From Capnocytophaga sp. (lineage in GTDB: Bacteria; Bacteroidota; Bacteroidia; Flavobacteriales; Flavobacteriaceae): a stretch of DNA of 64,000 nucleotides. The DNA is taken from assembly GCA_030530525.1 (NCBI GenBank), contig JAUMUT010000001.1, positions 4,412-68,411 on the forward strand, in the 5' to 3' direction. The notes under the pieces were generated by a model. The model was given only the letters and a program-made list of their open reading frames with translations, did no database searches and had not been told where the DNA came from. Shown here in pieces: positions 45,824 through 57,529 of the stretch (positions are counted from its first letter, which is position 1; each line of letters opens with the position of its first letter). The position numbers and the translations under genes are program-made.

Positions 45824-47581
45824 ATGAGAAAAATTCTTTTGTTATTGCTTTTATTTGTTCATACAATAACAGCTTACACACAAACAGCTACAATCCCTCC
45901 TATAAAAAGTTATGAGGGAGAACGAAACAAAGAGGGGTTACCTAATGGAAAAGGAAAAGCCTTTTTCGATGATAAAAATTGGGTATCCTACGAGGGAGAA
46001 TGGGTAAATGGAATTCCTGAAAAATATGGTCATTTCATCTACTCTTTTGGAAATGAATATATTGGAGAAGTAAAAGATGGTCTGATGCACGGAAAAGGGA
46101 AATATAACATTAAAGATGGAACTATTTATGAAGGAATTTATGAAACAGGACTTCCTGTGAAAGGAAAATTAAAATATTCTAATGGAAATTATTATGAAGG
46201 AGAATGGACTGATGGTAAACGAACAGGTATTGGATACTTCAGATGGGGAAATGGAGATTATTATGAAGGAAGTTTTAAGGAAGGGACAAGGTTTGGATTT
46301 GGAAAATACACCTATGCGAATGGAGATGTAAAATATGGATTCTTTTTTTATGACGAAAATAAAAAAGAATATTCAATGGTGAAAGAAGATCCTTTTCCTG
46401 AGGATTTTTCCAATGTACCTATAAATGAATTTGTGATACAAAAGGAAAATCCTATTCAAATTAGAAAAATTCAATTTGGCAAAAGAAGTGCTAAAATAAC
46501 TATGCCTAATGGAACTGTATTGATAATGTACAGAATCAATGATGATGAATATTATGGAGCAGGTAGTACAGAAAACCTTTATCAATATATGCGCAGATCG
46601 AAAGATGACGAAAAGGAAGACGTAGTGTATTTCTTTAATACCAGAAAGAACGGTATGTTTTCTTCTACTTCTAATAGTGAACTTATACGTTACAATATGC
46701 CTTATAGAGACACTCCTATAAAGGAATTTGCTAAATATGGAATTGAGTTCAAATATACCTTTAAGTTTGGTAAAGTTGGACAAGGTTGGGTTCCTGCTAA
46801 ATATGGATATTACAATGCCGGAAAAACTTATAAAATAGGAGACTTAGAGATTCAAGAAAAAGACTATCGCCAACGCTTGGAAAGAGAAGGACATTCTATT
46901 GACTTACAAGGAGAGTCTTATGTTTATCAAATAGTAAATCCAACTCATAAACTCTACAAAATTAATTATTCTATTTCTGGTCACGGAGATTTTCAGTTTT
47001 ATCAAAATCCTGGCTTTTTAAGATTTGAAGGGCTTCGTACATCTTGGAATCATTATAGCTATTCCAGCTTTGTTATTTTAAAACCAGAAGGAGTTTTTAG
47101 AGATGAGATGGTAATAGGTTCTCAATCTAATGATTTTCTATTTAAAGTAGATACAATTACTGAAATTAGTAATGATTGGTATAATAATTTATTAAAAGCT
47201 CTTGAAGGTTCTGATTTGAATCTCATTAATAAATATCTTAGTGATGATTTAGCCAAAGAATGGCATTCCTCCTTAAAAGACAATAAAAACCAAATTATCG
47301 CAAAAAACAAAAAAGATTTCAATTCAAAGTATTTACCTTTAATAAAAACTACCATTTCTCCAAAAGACAAACTACGCTTTGATAGAGACTTTGAAAGTGA
47401 AATTATTTATACAATAACTAACAATTCGGATAAAGTTTTAATAATTACCTACGACATCAATGATAAAATAAAGGACAAAATAAAACTAAATTCAAAAGAA
47501 TCTTTCAATAATACAAAAAAAATACTGGGGATAGAGGCAAGTTCTCTAAAAGTCAATGTAAAAGATGTATCTCCTGAATAA
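45824..47581 (+). CDS. Secreted MORN-repeat protein
   Basis: A 585-residue protein with a signal peptide (MRKILLLLLLFVHTITAYTQ). Residues of about 28-175 hold five or six MORN repeats: YEGEWVNGIPEKYGHFIY, YIGEVKDGLMHGKGKY, YEGIYETGLPVKGKLKYSNG, YEGEWTDGKRTGIGYFRWGN and YEGSFKEGTRFGFGKYTYAN. The remaining 400 residues match nothing I recognise; they are rich in aromatic and charged residues and have no further membrane segment, so the protein is probably periplasmic or surface located. MORN repeats bind lipids or proteins in other systems, but no function can be assigned. It shares a bidirectional terminator with the convergent rpoC operon. Confidence 0.8.
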   Translation: MRKILLLLLLFVHTITAYTQTATIPPIKSYEGERNKEGLPNGKGKAFFDDKNWVSYEGEWVNGIPEKYGHFIYSFGNEYIGEVKDGLMHGKGKYNIKDGTIYEGIYETGLPVKGKLKYSNGNYYEGEWTDGKRTGIGYFRWGNGDYYEGSFKEGTRFGFGKYTYANGDVKYGFFFYDENKKEYSMVKEDPFPEDFSNVPINEFVIQKENPIQIRKIQFGKRSAKITMPNGTVLIMYRINDDEYYGAGSTENLYQYMRRSKDDEKEDVVYFFNTRKNGMFSSTSNSELIRYNMPYRDTPIKEFAKYGIEFKYTFKFGKVGQGWVPAKYGYYNAGKTYKIGDLEIQEKDYRQRLEREGHSIDLQGESYVYQIVNPTHKLYKINYSISGHGDFQFYQNPGFLRFEGLRTSWNHYSYSSFVILKPEGVFRDEMVIGSQSNDFLFKVDTITEISNDWYNNLLKALEGSDLNLINKYLSDDLAKEWHSSLKDNKNQIIAKNKKDFNSKYLPLIKTTISPKDKLRFDRDFESEIIYTITNNSDKVLIITYDINDKIKDKIKLNSKESFNNTKKILGIEASSLKVNVKDVSPE

Positions 47582-47735
47582 TCTAATTTAAGGATAATGT
47601 ATTTTATAACAAATTGGTTTTAAGAGACTATTCAGCGACAAAGATACAAAATAATTAGCAACTTTACTCATTTGCTCACAAGATTAATTTTTAAAGATAA
47701 ATATATTTTTATACCTTCCCTTCTTTTTTACAAGA

Positions 47736-47767
47736 AAAAACGTCTTACTTTTTCGTAAGACGTTTTT
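47736..47767. terminator. Bidirectional terminator between the MORN gene and the rpoBC operon
   Basis: AAAAACGTCTTAC / GTAAGACGTTTTT, a 13-bp perfect stem with a 6-base loop and T-rich sequence on both strands. It lies 6 bases past the DUF3467 stop on the minus strand and about 155 bases past the MORN gene stop on the plus strand. Confidence 0.9.
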
Positions 47768-47773
47768 CTATTT

Positions 47774-48079
47774 TTATGCTTCGCCTGCACTTCCAAAGCG
47801 TGCTACGGTTTGCATTATTTCATTGTCATTTATTGTATTGAGCTGGTTTTCAAATTTTTGAATATTGTCAGAAAGCGCATTGAGCAGTCGTTTAGCGTGT
47901 AGCGGAGCGAGTATTATTCTACTCTGTACGCGTCCTTTGGGTACGCCTGGCATCAAGCTAACAAAATCTAACACAAATTCTGTTTCGGAATGATTGACAA
48001 CCACCAAGTTAGAATATACACCGTTGGCGGTTTGTTCGTCCAGTTCTATACTTATTTCTTGTGATATTTCATTGTCCAT
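47774..48079 (-). CDS. DUF3467 protein downstream of rpoC
   Basis: A 101-residue soluble protein without signal peptide. ISIELDEQTANGVYSNLVVV, FVLDFVSLMPGVPKGRVQSR and LAPLHAKRLLNALSDNIQKF are DUF3467 features. It begins 5 bp after rpoC and is the last gene before the terminator; family knowledge places DUF3467 after rpoC in many Bacteroidetes. Function is unknown. The position suggests a link to RNA polymerase, which remains untested as far as I can tell. Confidence 0.9.
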   Translation of the reverse strand: MDNEISQEISIELDEQTANGVYSNLVVVNHSETEFVLDFVSLMPGVPKGRVQSRIILAPLHAKRLLNALSDNIQKFENQLNTINDNEIMQTVARFGSAGEA

Positions 48080-48084
48080 ATTTC

Positions 48085-51000
48085 TTATTTTTGCATTTCT
48101 CTTCTTGAACCTACCACAATATTTTCATAGCGTTTTAGTCCTGTTCCCGCAGGGATTCGGTGTCCTACGATAACATTTTCTTTCAAGCCGTCTAAGAAAT
48201 CTACTTTCCCTTGTACAGCCGCCTCGTTAAGTACTTTGGTCGTTTCTTGGAATGATGCTGCCGAAATAAACGATTTGGTTTGTAGAGATGCTCTTGTAAT
48301 ACCTTGTAATACAGGCACTGCCGTAGCGGGGATAACATCGCGTGCTACTACTAAGTTTTTGTCTTGGCGTTTTAAGATAGAGTTTTCATCACGCAACTGA
48401 CGAACGGTAACGATTTGTCCTGCTGTCAAATGCTCAGAATCTCCTGCATCTTCCACAACTTTTTTGCCGAAAAGCTTGTCATTTTCTTCAATAAAGTCAT
48501 CTTTATGTACCAATTGCTCTTCTAAGAATAGCGTGTCTCCTGGATCTTGAATTTCTACTTTACGCATCATTTGGCGAACGACAACCTCAAAGTGTTTGTC
48601 ATTGATTTTCACCCCTTGCAAACGATATACTTCTTGTACTTCATTTACCAAATATTGTTGCACGGCAGAAGGTCCTTTGATTTTCAAGATATCTTCTGGG
48701 GTTACAGAGCCATCAGAAAGTGGCATACCTGCACGCACGTAGTCATTTTCTTGTACCAATACTTGGTTAGAAAGTTTTACCAAATACGTACGTTTTTCGC
48801 CCAATTTAGATTCTACAAAAATCTCACGATTACCACGTTTTACTTTTCCGAAAGATACCACACCGTCAATTTCAGAAACTACGGCAGGGTTAGATGGGTT
48901 ACGCGCTTCAAACAACTCGGTTACACGAGGAAGACCTCCTGTAATATCCCCAGACTTGGCAGACTTACGCGGTATTTTTACCAATACTTTTCCTTCTTTA
49001 ATTTTCTCTTTATCATCTACCATTATATGCGCCCCAACAGGTAAAGTGTAAGAACGTAATATATTGCCCGATTTATCTTCAATATGAAGGGTTGGGATAA
49101 GTCGTTTGTTACGAGATTCAGAAATTACTTTCTCTTGGAAACCAGTTTGTTCGTCAATTTCTACCTGATAAGTAACCCCTTGTTCAATGTTTTCATAAAC
49201 GATATTTCCTGCAAATTCAGAAATAATTACAGCGTTATAAGGGTCCCATTGGTTAATTACATCGCCTTTCTGAACGGTATCTCCATTTTTAAAGAAAATA
49301 TAAGCTCCGTACGGAATATTGGTGGTACTAAGTACCATTTTGGTATTCGGTTGTAAAATTTTAACTTCCGAAGTACGAGAGATAACCACTTCCACAGGGT
49401 TGCCTTCATTGTCTTCTCCGTGAACGGTTTTAAGGTCGTCAATTTCAAGAACTCCTTCAAAACGAGCTATATTTTTGTTTTCCTCAGAAATGTTACCCGC
49501 AGTACCACCCATATGGAAAGTACGAAGAGTAAGCTGCGTACCAGGCTCCCCGATAGATTGTGCTGCTACTACGCCGACAGCCTCTCCAAGTTGTACCATT
49601 TTACCTGTGGAAAGATTTCGCCCGTAACATTTAGCGCAAATTCCGTGTTTAGCCTCGCAAGTAAGTGCCGAACGAACCTCAATAGTTTCAATAGGTGCTT
49701 GGTTGATTTTAGAAACAGCATCTTCACGGATTTCTTCGCCTGCGGCAACGATAACTTCTTCTGTAATTGGGTTGATAATATCGTTCAATGCTACACGACC
49801 TAACACGCGCTCGCCAAGAGTTTCTATTACTTCTTCATTTTTCTTTAAGGCTTGTACCTCAATTCCACGAAGTGTTCCACAGTCATCGGTGTTGATAATC
49901 ACATCTTGTGAAACATCCACCAAACGACGAGTAAGGTAACCCGCATCGGCAGTTTTTAAAGCGGTATCGGCAAGACCTTTACGCGCTCCGTGGGTAGAAA
50001 TAAAATATTCTAAGATAGAAAGCCCTTCTTTAAAGTTAGAAAGAATAGGGTTTTCAATAATTTCACCACCACCAGCAGTAGATTTTTTCGGTTTTGCCAT
50101 CAAACCACGCATACCTGTAAGCTGGCGAATTTGCTCCTTAGAACCACGCGCTCCTGAATCCAACATCATATACACAGAGTTGAACCCTTGTTGGTCTTCA
50201 CTGATTCGCTTCATAGCCAAATCGGTAAGGCGAGCATTGGTAGATGTCCAAACGTCAATCACTTGGTTATAACGCTCATTATTGGTGATAAGCCCCATAT
50301 TATAGTTTCCGATAATACCTTGTACTTGTTCGTTGGCATCGGAAATCATACTTTGTTTTTCTTTCGGGATAATAATATCTCCTAAGGAGAAAGAAAGCCC
50401 ACCTTGGAAGGCAAATTTATATCCCATTGCTTTAATATCGTCCAAAAACTCAGCGGTACGCGGAATACTTGTAGCCTTTAACACATCACCGATAATATCT
50501 CTAAGAGATTTTTTAGTTAAAACTGTGTTAATATATCCTGCTTCAATAGGTACAACTTCATTAAATAATACACGCCCAACAGTAGTGTCTATTAGTTTCG
50601 TAACGATATTTCCGTTTTCATCTAAATCTCTGGTTTTCACCTTAATAGAAGCATTTAAATGTACTTTTTTCTCATTATAAGCAATATTTACTTCTTCTGG
50701 TGAATAGAACACAGACCCCTCTCCTATTACAGGATATTCTGGTGTGCTTTTACGAAGTTTGGTAATATAATAAAGACCCAAGACCATATCCTGAGAAGGT
50801 ACGGTAATTGGCGCACCATTGGCAGGGTTCAAGATATTATGAGAAGCAAGCATCAACATTTGGGCTTCCAAAATAGCTTCTGGACCAAGAGGAAGATGCA
50901 CCGCCATCTGGTCACCGTCAAAGTCGGCATTAAACGCCGTACAAACTAACGGGTGCAAACGAATAGCTTTTCCTTCAATAAGCCTTGGCTGAAATGCCTG

Positions 51001-52353
51001 AATACCCAATCTGTGGAGCGTAGGAGCTCGGTTGAGCAATACTGGGTGTCCTTTGATTACATTTTCTAAAATATCCCAAACAACAGGTTCTTTTTTGTCA
51101 ATAATTCGTTTTGCAGATTTTACCGTTTTTACGATACCTCTTTCTATTAACTTACGGATAACGAATGGTTTATACAATTCTGCTGCCATATTTTTTGGCA
51201 ATCCGCATTCGTAAAGTTTCATTTCAGGACCAACAACAATTACCGAACGAGCGGAATAATCCACACGCTTACCTAAAAGGTTTTGACGGAAACGTCCTTG
51301 TTTTCCTTTGAGAGAATCGGATAATGATTTTAATGGTCGGTTAGATTCTGTTTTTACAGCCGATGCTTTACGAGTATTATCAAATAAAGAATCGACAGAC
51401 TCTTGAAGCATACGTTTTTCATTTCGTAAAATTACGTCTGGTGCTTTGATTTCCATCAAACGTTTCAAACGATTGTTACGAATGATAACTCTTCGGTACA
51501 AATCATTCAAATCTGAAGTAGCAAAACGACCACCATCTAACGGAACAAGAGGTCGCAACTCTGGCGGAATAACAGGGATTACTTTCATAATCATCCACTC
51601 TGGTTTGTTCTCTCTATTTCTTTGCGATTCGCGGAAAGCTTCTACTACTTGAAGACGTTTAAGAGCTTCTGTTTTACGTTGTTTTGAAGTTTCTGTGTTT
51701 GCTTTGTGTCGTAATTCATACGAAAGTTGGTCAATATCCAAACGTTGTAAAAGTTCGTACAAACATTCGGCACCCATTTTCGCAATAAATTTATTAGGGT
51801 CGCTATCGTCTAAGTATTGGTTTTCAACAGGTAACGACTCCATTATATCCAAATATTCTTCTTCTGATAAGAAATCCATAGGTTGAAGAGGCTCGCCTTC
51901 TATGGTTTTAGCGATACCAGGTTGGATAACGACATATCTTTCGTAGTAGATAATCATATCCAATTTTTTGGAAGGAAGCCCAAGTAAATAGCCTATTTTG
52001 TTAGGCAATGAGCGGAAATACCAAATATGAGCCACAGGCACTACCAAGTTAATATGCCCTACACGCTCACGACGTACTTTCTTTTCGGTTACTTCCACAC
52101 CACAACGGTCGCACACGATACCTTTATAACGGATACGCTTATATTTCCCGCAGGCACATTCGTAGTCTTTTACAGGACCAAAAATACGCTCACAGAAAAG
52201 CCCATCACGCTCTGGCTTGTGCGTACGATAGTTAATCGTTTCTGGCTTAGAAACTTCTCCTCTTGACACTGCCAAAATGCTTTCAGGCGAAGCCAAACCA
52301 ATAGAGATTTTGTCAAACCTCACTGCTGTGTTTTTATCTTTTCCTTTTGCCAT
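48085..52353 (-). CDS. rpoC: RNA polymerase beta' subunit
   Basis: Largest RNA polymerase subunit, 1422 residues. The N-terminal zinc site [20 protein letters not shown] is intact, the active-site loop NADFDGDQM lies at 475-483 (magnesium-binding Asp477, Asp479, Asp481), and a second cysteine cluster appears in [27 protein letters not shown]-type sequence ([20 protein letters not shown]) marks the clamp/switch region. Length is typical of Bacteroidetes. It is separated from rpoB by 540 bp holding a DUF1304 gene, and the DUF3467 gene follows at 5 bp. Confidence 0.98.
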   Translation of the reverse strand: MAKGKDKNTAVRFDKISIGLASPESILAVSRGEVSKPETINYRTHKPERDGLFCERIFGPVKDYECACGKYKRIRYKGIVCDRCGVEVTEKKVRRERVGHINLVVPVAHIWYFRSLPNKIGYLLGLPSKKLDMIIYYERYVVIQPGIAKTIEGEPLQPMDFLSEEEYLDIMESLPVENQYLDDSDPNKFIAKMGAECLYELLQRLDIDQLSYELRHKANTETSKQRKTEALKRLQVVEAFRESQRNRENKPEWMIMKVIPVIPPELRPLVPLDGGRFATSDLNDLYRRVIIRNNRLKRLMEIKAPDVILRNEKRMLQESVDSLFDNTRKASAVKTESNRPLKSLSDSLKGKQGRFRQNLLGKRVDYSARSVIVVGPEMKLYECGLPKNMAAELYKPFVIRKLIERGIVKTVKSAKRIIDKKEPVVWDILENVIKGHPVLLNRAPTLHRLGIQAFQPRLIEGKAIRLHPLVCTAFNADFDGDQMAVHLPLGPEAILEAQMLMLASHNILNPANGAPITVPSQDMVLGLYYITKLRKSTPEYPVIGEGSVFYSPEEVNIAYNEKKVHLNASIKVKTRDLDENGNIVTKLIDTTVGRVLFNEVVPIEAGYINTVLTKKSLRDIIGDVLKATSIPRTAEFLDDIKAMGYKFAFQGGLSFSLGDIIIPKEKQSMISDANEQVQGIIGNYNMGLITNNERYNQVIDVWTSTNARLTDLAMKRISEDQQGFNSVYMMLDSGARGSKEQIRQLTGMRGLMAKPKKSTAGGGEIIENPILSNFKEGLSILEYFISTHGARKGLADTALKTADAGYLTRRLVDVSQDVIINTDDCGTLRGIEVQALKKNEEVIETLGERVLGRVALNDIINPITEEVIVAAGEEIREDAVSKINQAPIETIEVRSALTCEAKHGICAKCYGRNLSTGKMVQLGEAVGVVAAQSIGEPGTQLTLRTFHMGGTAGNISEENKNIARFEGVLEIDDLKTVHGEDNEGNPVEVVISRTSEVKILQPNTKMVLSTTNIPYGAYIFFKNGDTVQKGDVINQWDPYNAVIISEFAGNIVYENIEQGVTYQVEIDEQTGFQEKVISESRNKRLIPTLHIEDKSGNILRSYTLPVGAHIMVDDKEKIKEGKVLVKIPRKSAKSGDITGGLPRVTELFEARNPSNPAVVSEIDGVVSFGKVKRGNREIFVESKLGEKRTYLVKLSNQVLVQENDYVRAGMPLSDGSVTPEDILKIKGPSAVQQYLVNEVQEVYRLQGVKINDKHFEVVVRQMMRKVEIQDPGDTLFLEEQLVHKDDFIEENDKLFGKKVVEDAGDSEHLTAGQIVTVRQLRDENSILKRQDKNLVVARDVIPATAVPVLQGITRASLQTKSFISAASFQETTKVLNEAAVQGKVDFLDGLKENVIVGHRIPAGTGLKRYENIVVGSRREMQK

Positions 52354-52412
52354 ATTACAAATGGTATATAGTTTTTTATTTTATAAATAATTTTATTTTT
52401 GTTGTTTTGTTT

Positions 52413-52772
52413 TTAAATTTTGAACAATACGCAAGCTATTGCTATTAAAGCGGGTAGAGCCTGAGCAAAAAATATTTTTTTAGAAGCTGTCAAAGCCCCA
52501 AAAATGCCTGCTACGGCTACACAACCTAAGAAAAACAAACGTATATTGGTACTCCACCATACATCTTCTATACAGAAGCTCCAAGCTAAACCTGCTACCA
52601 AAAAGCCGTTGTACAAACCTTGATTGGCTGCCATTGATTTGGTTTGTGGAAATAAATGTTCTGGCAAGGATTTGAAAAATTTCTTACCACGCGTTTCCCA
52701 AGCGAACATTTCCATATACAAAATATAAAGATGTTCTATCGCTACCAAAATAGTTAAAATAGTTGCTATCAT
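52413..52772 (-). CDS. DUF1304 integral membrane protein between rpoB and rpoC
   Basis: A 119-residue protein with about four hydrophobic helices: MIATILTILVAIEHLYILYM, then a loop with MFAWETRGKKFF, a helix near NGFLVAGLAWSFCIEDVW, one near LFFLGCVAVAGIFGALTA, and a C-terminal helix ALPALIAIACVLF. EHLYILYMEMFAW is typical of the DUF1304 family. Function is unknown. It lies on the same strand as rpoB and rpoC, 121 bp after rpoB and 59 bp before rpoC, a place normally empty in bacteria. I see no -7 element before it, so it may depend on rpoB transcription. Confidence 0.85.
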   Translation of the reverse strand: MIATILTILVAIEHLYILYMEMFAWETRGKKFFKSLPEHLFPQTKSMAANQGLYNGFLVAGLAWSFCIEDVWWSTNIRLFFLGCVAVAGIFGALTASKKIFFAQALPALIAIACVLFKI

Positions 52773-52833
52773 TGTTTAAAAAATCATTTTATAAAAATAC
52801 CTTTTTAAGCTATCTTTATATAATATCAAAATC

Positions 52834-52869
52834 CCAAACTCCAAATATAAAGTAATATCTGGAATTTGG
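52834..52869 (-). other. Hairpin after rpoB
   Basis: Interrupted stem CCAAA / TTTGG, TCCA / TGGA, ATAT / ATAT with two mismatches, 25 bases past the rpoB stop. On the minus strand the downstream side is only GATTTTG, so termination would be partial. The T run is on the other strand. Confidence 0.45.
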
Positions 52870-52893
52870 TTTTTTGATTTTTATTTTATTTTT

Positions 52894-55800
52894 TTATTCT
52901 TCCAAACGAATATCTAAGCCAAGCCCTTTAAGCTCGTGCATCAATACATTGAAAGATTCTGGCAATCCTGGTTCTGGCATTGTATCGCCGTGTACGATAG
53001 CCTCGTAAGTACGCGCACGACCGATAACATCGTCAGACTTCACGGTTAAGATTTCACGCAATGTGCTAGAAGCTCCATACGCCTCCAATGCCCAAACCTC
53101 CATCTCTCCGAAACGCTGACCACCAAATTGTGCTTTACCTCCCAATGGCTGTTGCGTAATAAGTGAATATGGCCCGATAGAACGTGCGTGCATTTTATCA
53201 TCAATCATATGCCCAAGTTTTATCATATAGATAACCCCTACGGTTGCCTTTTGGTCAAAACGCTCGCCTGTTCCTCCGTCATAAAGGTAAGTATGCCCGA
53301 AAGCTGGTACGCCTGCCTTGTCTGTATATTCTGTAATTTGTTCTAAGGAAGCCCCGTCAAAAATAGGTGTGGCAAACTTCAAGCCGAGCTTTTGTCCTGC
53401 CCAACCAAGAACAGTTTCATATATCTGTCCAATGTTCATACGCGAAGGTACCCCAAGAGGGTTCAAGACAATATCCACAGGAGTTCCATCTTCCAAGAAT
53501 GGCATATCTTCATCACGAACAATACGTGCTACGATACCTTTGTTTCCGTGTCGTCCTGCCATTTTATCTCCTACTTTGAGTTTTCGTTTTTTAGCAATAT
53601 AAATTTTTGCTAATTTCATAATTCCTGCTGGCAATTCATCTCCAACAGAAAGAGTAAATTTATCTCTACGAAGCGCTCCTTGTAGGTCGTTTAGTTTTAT
53701 TTTATAATTGTGAATAAGGTCATTCACAAGAGTATTGGTATGCTCATCGGTTGTCCAACCACCAGCGAGAAGGTGCGTATAATCTTCAATAGAGCTTAGC
53801 CCTTTTTGGGTATGTTTTCTTCCTTTTGGAATAATTTCTTCACCTAAATCGTTATAAACTCCTTGTGATGTTTTTCCATTAACTAAGGAGAATAGTTTTT
53901 CTAATAATCTATCTTTTAGCGATTCTGCTTTGGCATTGAAAGTAGCTTCTAAGGTAGCTAATTCGTCTTTTTCTTTGCTTCGTTTTTGTTTGGTTTTTAC
54001 CGCACGAGCGAAAAGTTTTTTACCAATAACTACCCCTTCCAAAGATGGTGATGCTTTTAACGACGCATCTTTCACATCTCCTGCTTTATCCCCGAAAATA
54101 GCACGAAGAAGTTTTTCTTCTGGTGTTGGGTCAGACTCTCCTTTTGGAGTTACTTTACCAATAAGAATATCTCCTGGTTTTACATTTGCCCCAATACGGA
54201 TAATACCATTTTCGTCCAAATCTTTGGTAGCATCTTCCGATACGTTAGGAATATCGTTGGTAAGCTCTTCTGTACCTAATTTTGTATCTCGAACATCTAA
54301 CGTATATTCATCTATATGGATAGAGGTAAAAATATCTTCCCGAATTACACGTTCAGAAATTACAATCGCATCTTCAAAGTTATATCCTTTCCAAGGCATA
54401 AAGGCAACTTTCATATTTCGCCCAAGTGCCAATTCGCCGTTTTCAGTGGCGTAACCTTCACAAAGTACTTGTCCTTTTTTCACTCTATCGCCTTTACGAA
54501 CAATAGGTTTTAGGTTAATACAAGTTCCTTGGTTGGTACGGCGGAATTTTATAAGGTCATAAGTGGTTAATTCTTCATCAAACGAAACTAAAATTTCGTC
54601 TTCGGTTCTGTCGTATTTGATGATAATTTTATCCGCATCTACGTATTCCACAGTTCCTTCTCTTTCGGCATTCATCAATACACGAGAGTCGGTAGCTACA
54701 CGCTGTTCCAATCCTGTTCCTACGATAGGAGCTTCTGGACGAAGCAAAGGTACGGCTTGGCGCATCATATTCGAGCCCATCAAAGCACGGTTTGCGTCAT
54801 CGTGTTCCAAGAATGGAATAAGAGAAGCAGAAATAGAAGCAATTTGGTTTGGAGCAACGTCAATATAATCCACTTCCTCACGCATAATAACCGGGAAGTC
54901 GCCATCTTCTTTAACTACCAAACGTTCTTCTAAAATATTTCCTTTTTCATCTACCTCAATGTTTGCTTGCGGAATTTTCAAGCCTTCTTCTTCTTCGGCA
55001 CTCATATAAATGAGCTTATCCAACTGCACTTTTCCGTTTTCTACCTTACGATATGGCGTTTCTATAAAGCCCATTGAATTTACTTTGGCATATACCGCAA
55101 GAGAAGAAATAAGCCCGATGTTTGGTCCCTCAGGAGTTTCAATAGGACAAAGACGACCATAGTGAGTATAATGCACGTCTCGCACCTCAAATCCTGCACG
55201 CTCACGCGAAAGACCACCAGGACCTAATGCAGATAAACGACGCTTGTGAGTAATCTCTGCCAATGGATTGGTTTGATCCATAAACTGAGAAAGCTGACTT
55301 GTTCCGAAGAAAGAATTAATTACCGAAGAAAGAGTTTTAGCATTAATCAAATCTATCGGTGTAAATACCTCATTATCACGTACATTCATACGCTCACGAA
55401 TGGTTCTTGCCATACGAGAGAGACCTACTCCAAATTGTGCAGAAAGTTGCTCGCCCACAGTTCTCACACGACGGTTGGAAAGGTGGTCAATATCATCTAC
55501 TTCGGCTTTGGAGTTAATAAGTTCTATCAAATATTTTACGATAGTGATAATATCTTCTTTGGTCAAGACTTGTTTTTCCATAGGAATATCAAGCCCCAAT
55601 TTTTTATTCATTCGGTAACGCCCTACATCACCAAGGTTATAACGTTGGTCTGAGAAGAATAATTTATCAATAATATCACGTGCTGTTTCCTCATCAGGCG
55701 GTTCTGCATTTCGTAACTGACGATAAATATGTTCTACGGCTTCTTTCTCTGAGTTGGTAGGGTCTTTTTGTAATGTATTATGAATGATGTTATAATCAAT

Positions 55801-56703
55801 AGCGCGCTCATCTTCTTTATGAAGAAGAATAGTTTTTACGTTTGCTTCTACGATTTCATCAATATGCTCTTTTTCCAAGACAGTATCTCGGTCAAGGATA
55901 ATTTCATTACGCTCAATAGAAACTACCTCGCCTGTATCTTCATCTACGAAATCCTCGTGCCAAGTATTAAGCACACGAGCCGCTAAACGTCTGCCTAAGT
56001 ATTTTTTAAGTCCCGTTTTTGATACTTTCACTTCTTCGGCAAGGTCAAATATTTCCAAAATATCTTTATCTCGCTCAAAGCCAATAGCACGGAAAAGAGT
56101 AGTTACAGGAAGTTTCTTTTTCCTGTCAATGTAAGCATACATTACATTGTTAATATCGGTAGTAAATTCAATCCACGAACCTTTAAAAGGAATAATACGT
56201 GCGGAATATAATTTTGTTCCGTTTGCGTGATAAGATTGCCCAAAGAAAACCCCTGGCGAACGGTGCAATTGCGATACAATAACACGCTCTGCCCCATTGA
56301 TAACGAAAGTACCGCTGGAAGTCATATAAGGGATAGTACCAAGATACACATCTTGCACGATAGTTTCAAAATCTTCGTGCTCTGGGTCGGTACAATATAA
56401 TTTTAATCGAGCTTTAAGAGGCACGCTGTACGTAAGCCCGCGCTCAATACATTCTTCCACAGAATAGCGTGGTGGGTCTATGAAATAATCAAGAAACTCA
56501 AGAATGAACTGGTTTCGGGTGTCAGTAATAGGAAAATTTTCCTTGAAGGTGCTGTAAAGCCCTTCATTGCTTCGTGCGTCAGATTTGGTTTCCAGTTGGA
56601 AAAAATCTTGAAACGATTTTACTTGAATATCCAAAAAATCAGGATAATCAGGCACGTGCTTTGTTGAAGCAAAATTGATTCTGGCAGTTTGGTTCGTAAG
56701 CAT
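52894..56703 (-). CDS. rpoB: RNA polymerase beta subunit
   Basis: RNA polymerase beta, 1269 residues, catalytic core with RpoC. The rifampicin region reads [20 protein letters not shown], then RLSALGPGG, with Asp476, His486 and Ser491 at the positions of E. coli 516, 526 and 531, all in the wild-type, rifampicin-sensitive state. [33 protein letters not shown] and [20 protein letters not shown] are further core signatures. Start: the ATG directly follows the stop of a broken gene upstream (56704-57315). rpoB is not adjacent to rplL or to rpoC here. Confidence 0.98.
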   Translation of the reverse strand: MLTNQTARINFASTKHVPDYPDFLDIQVKSFQDFFQLETKSDARSNEGLYSTFKENFPITDTRNQFILEFLDYFIDPPRYSVEECIERGLTYSVPLKARLKLYCTDPEHEDFETIVQDVYLGTIPYMTSSGTFVINGAERVIVSQLHRSPGVFFGQSYHANGTKLYSARIIPFKGSWIEFTTDINNVMYAYIDRKKKLPVTTLFRAIGFERDKDILEIFDLAEEVKVSKTGLKKYLGRRLAARVLNTWHEDFVDEDTGEVVSIERNEIILDRDTVLEKEHIDEIVEANVKTILLHKEDERAIDYNIIHNTLQKDPTNSEKEAVEHIYRQLRNAEPPDEETARDIIDKLFFSDQRYNLGDVGRYRMNKKLGLDIPMEKQVLTKEDIITIVKYLIELINSKAEVDDIDHLSNRRVRTVGEQLSAQFGVGLSRMARTIRERMNVRDNEVFTPIDLINAKTLSSVINSFFGTSQLSQFMDQTNPLAEITHKRRLSALGPGGLSRERAGFEVRDVHYTHYGRLCPIETPEGPNIGLISSLAVYAKVNSMGFIETPYRKVENGKVQLDKLIYMSAEEEEGLKIPQANIEVDEKGNILEERLVVKEDGDFPVIMREEVDYIDVAPNQIASISASLIPFLEHDDANRALMGSNMMRQAVPLLRPEAPIVGTGLEQRVATDSRVLMNAEREGTVEYVDADKIIIKYDRTEDEILVSFDEELTTYDLIKFRRTNQGTCINLKPIVRKGDRVKKGQVLCEGYATENGELALGRNMKVAFMPWKGYNFEDAIVISERVIREDIFTSIHIDEYTLDVRDTKLGTEELTNDIPNVSEDATKDLDENGIIRIGANVKPGDILIGKVTPKGESDPTPEEKLLRAIFGDKAGDVKDASLKASPSLEGVVIGKKLFARAVKTKQKRSKEKDELATLEATFNAKAESLKDRLLEKLFSLVNGKTSQGVYNDLGEEIIPKGRKHTQKGLSSIEDYTHLLAGGWTTDEHTNTLVNDLIHNYKIKLNDLQGALRRDKFTLSVGDELPAGIMKLAKIYIAKKRKLKVGDKMAGRHGNKGIVARIVRDEDMPFLEDGTPVDIVLNPLGVPSRMNIGQIYETVLGWAGQKLGLKFATPIFDGASLEQITEYTDKAGVPAFGHTYLYDGGTGERFDQKATVGVIYMIKLGHMIDDKMHARSIGPYSLITQQPLGGKAQFGGQRFGEMEVWALEAYGASSTLREILTVKSDDVIGRARTYEAIVHGDTMPEPGLPESFNVLMHELKGLGLDIRLEE

Positions 56704-57315
56704 CTATTTACTTTTATTTAAATTATTATCATTCTTTTTACGAGAATGATGATGTTTTCTATGTATTTCTTCGGCTATTTTTATTCGTTCAGGGATGATT
56801 TTAAAGGCATAACGAATAATATCCTTTCTGGTTTTCCCTGTAAAATCATAATCCTTATCTATCTCTAAAATTCGTTTTTTTATTCTACAAAAAAACTATC
56901 TAAATTCTTATTATCTTCATAATTCAAAAACTCATACATACGATAAGGATGAGTTATTCCATTTCGTTTTGCTAATTTCTTTATTTCTTCTACATCAAGA
57001 TAAGTATAAAAACATAAAGACTCCCACTTATATGTGATATGTTGTACGGCTCTATTAACAGCTCCCCAATCATCTAATTCTCACATCAATACTACCGCTA
57101 ATGAGTCACTATACTTTTTTATCCTTTCCTCATAAAACTTATATTTTATAATAGTTTTTTTATAATCTTTCTCCGAAATTCTTATTTTATAATTTTTATC
57201 TAAATATTTATATGGGTAGCTTAAATAATCTACTTTGGTCTCATCTCTCAAATATTTCTGAGCAGTTATAGCTATCGGGAATAATAAAAATAGTAAGAGA
57301 ATTAATATTTTTCAT
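56704..57315 (-). pseudogene. Broken gene for a small secreted protein between rplL and rpoB
   Basis: Reading on the minus strand from ATG at 57315, one frame gives a signal-peptide-like ILILLLFLLFPIAITAQ only after a one-base shift in the A5 run that follows the ATG. The frame then runs through KYLRDETKVDYLSYPYKYLD to an in-frame TGA (57081-57083), continues ELDDWGAVNRAVQHITYKW and on to a TAA at 56880-56882. It is restored in another frame at 7-base T or A runs (56875-56881, 56889-56895), giving ILEIDKDYDFTGKTRKDIIR and a His/Lys-rich end before TAG at 56704-56706. Three lesions make a decayed gene more likely than sequencing error. I do not recognise the family. Its end abuts the rpoB start. 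Confidence 0.75.
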
Positions 57316-57529
57316 TTTAAAAATATTTTAAAAAATTGCAAAATGAATTTATTAAAATAAAATTAGCTATTTTATATTTTTTAGGATAATGTGTTGTTTG
57401 TAAATTTTGTTCTACTACAATAATTTATATAAGATTTTTGCAAAATCAATTCTTATTTCACTGATAATAAAACAGTTACAATATTTCTATTATTTTATTA
57501 AATTAAGATACTGATATAATGCACAAAAT

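Noticed and set aside
47639-47646. TATCTTTG promoter-like element on the minus strand, downstream of the MORN gene
   Set aside because: There is no -33 element at a usual distance, and transcription would run antisense into the MORN gene. A chance match in AT-rich DNA is likely.
53930-54454. Plus-strand open frame of 174 codons opposite rpoB
   Set aside because: A shadow of rpoB; Ser/Phe-rich with no domain features.
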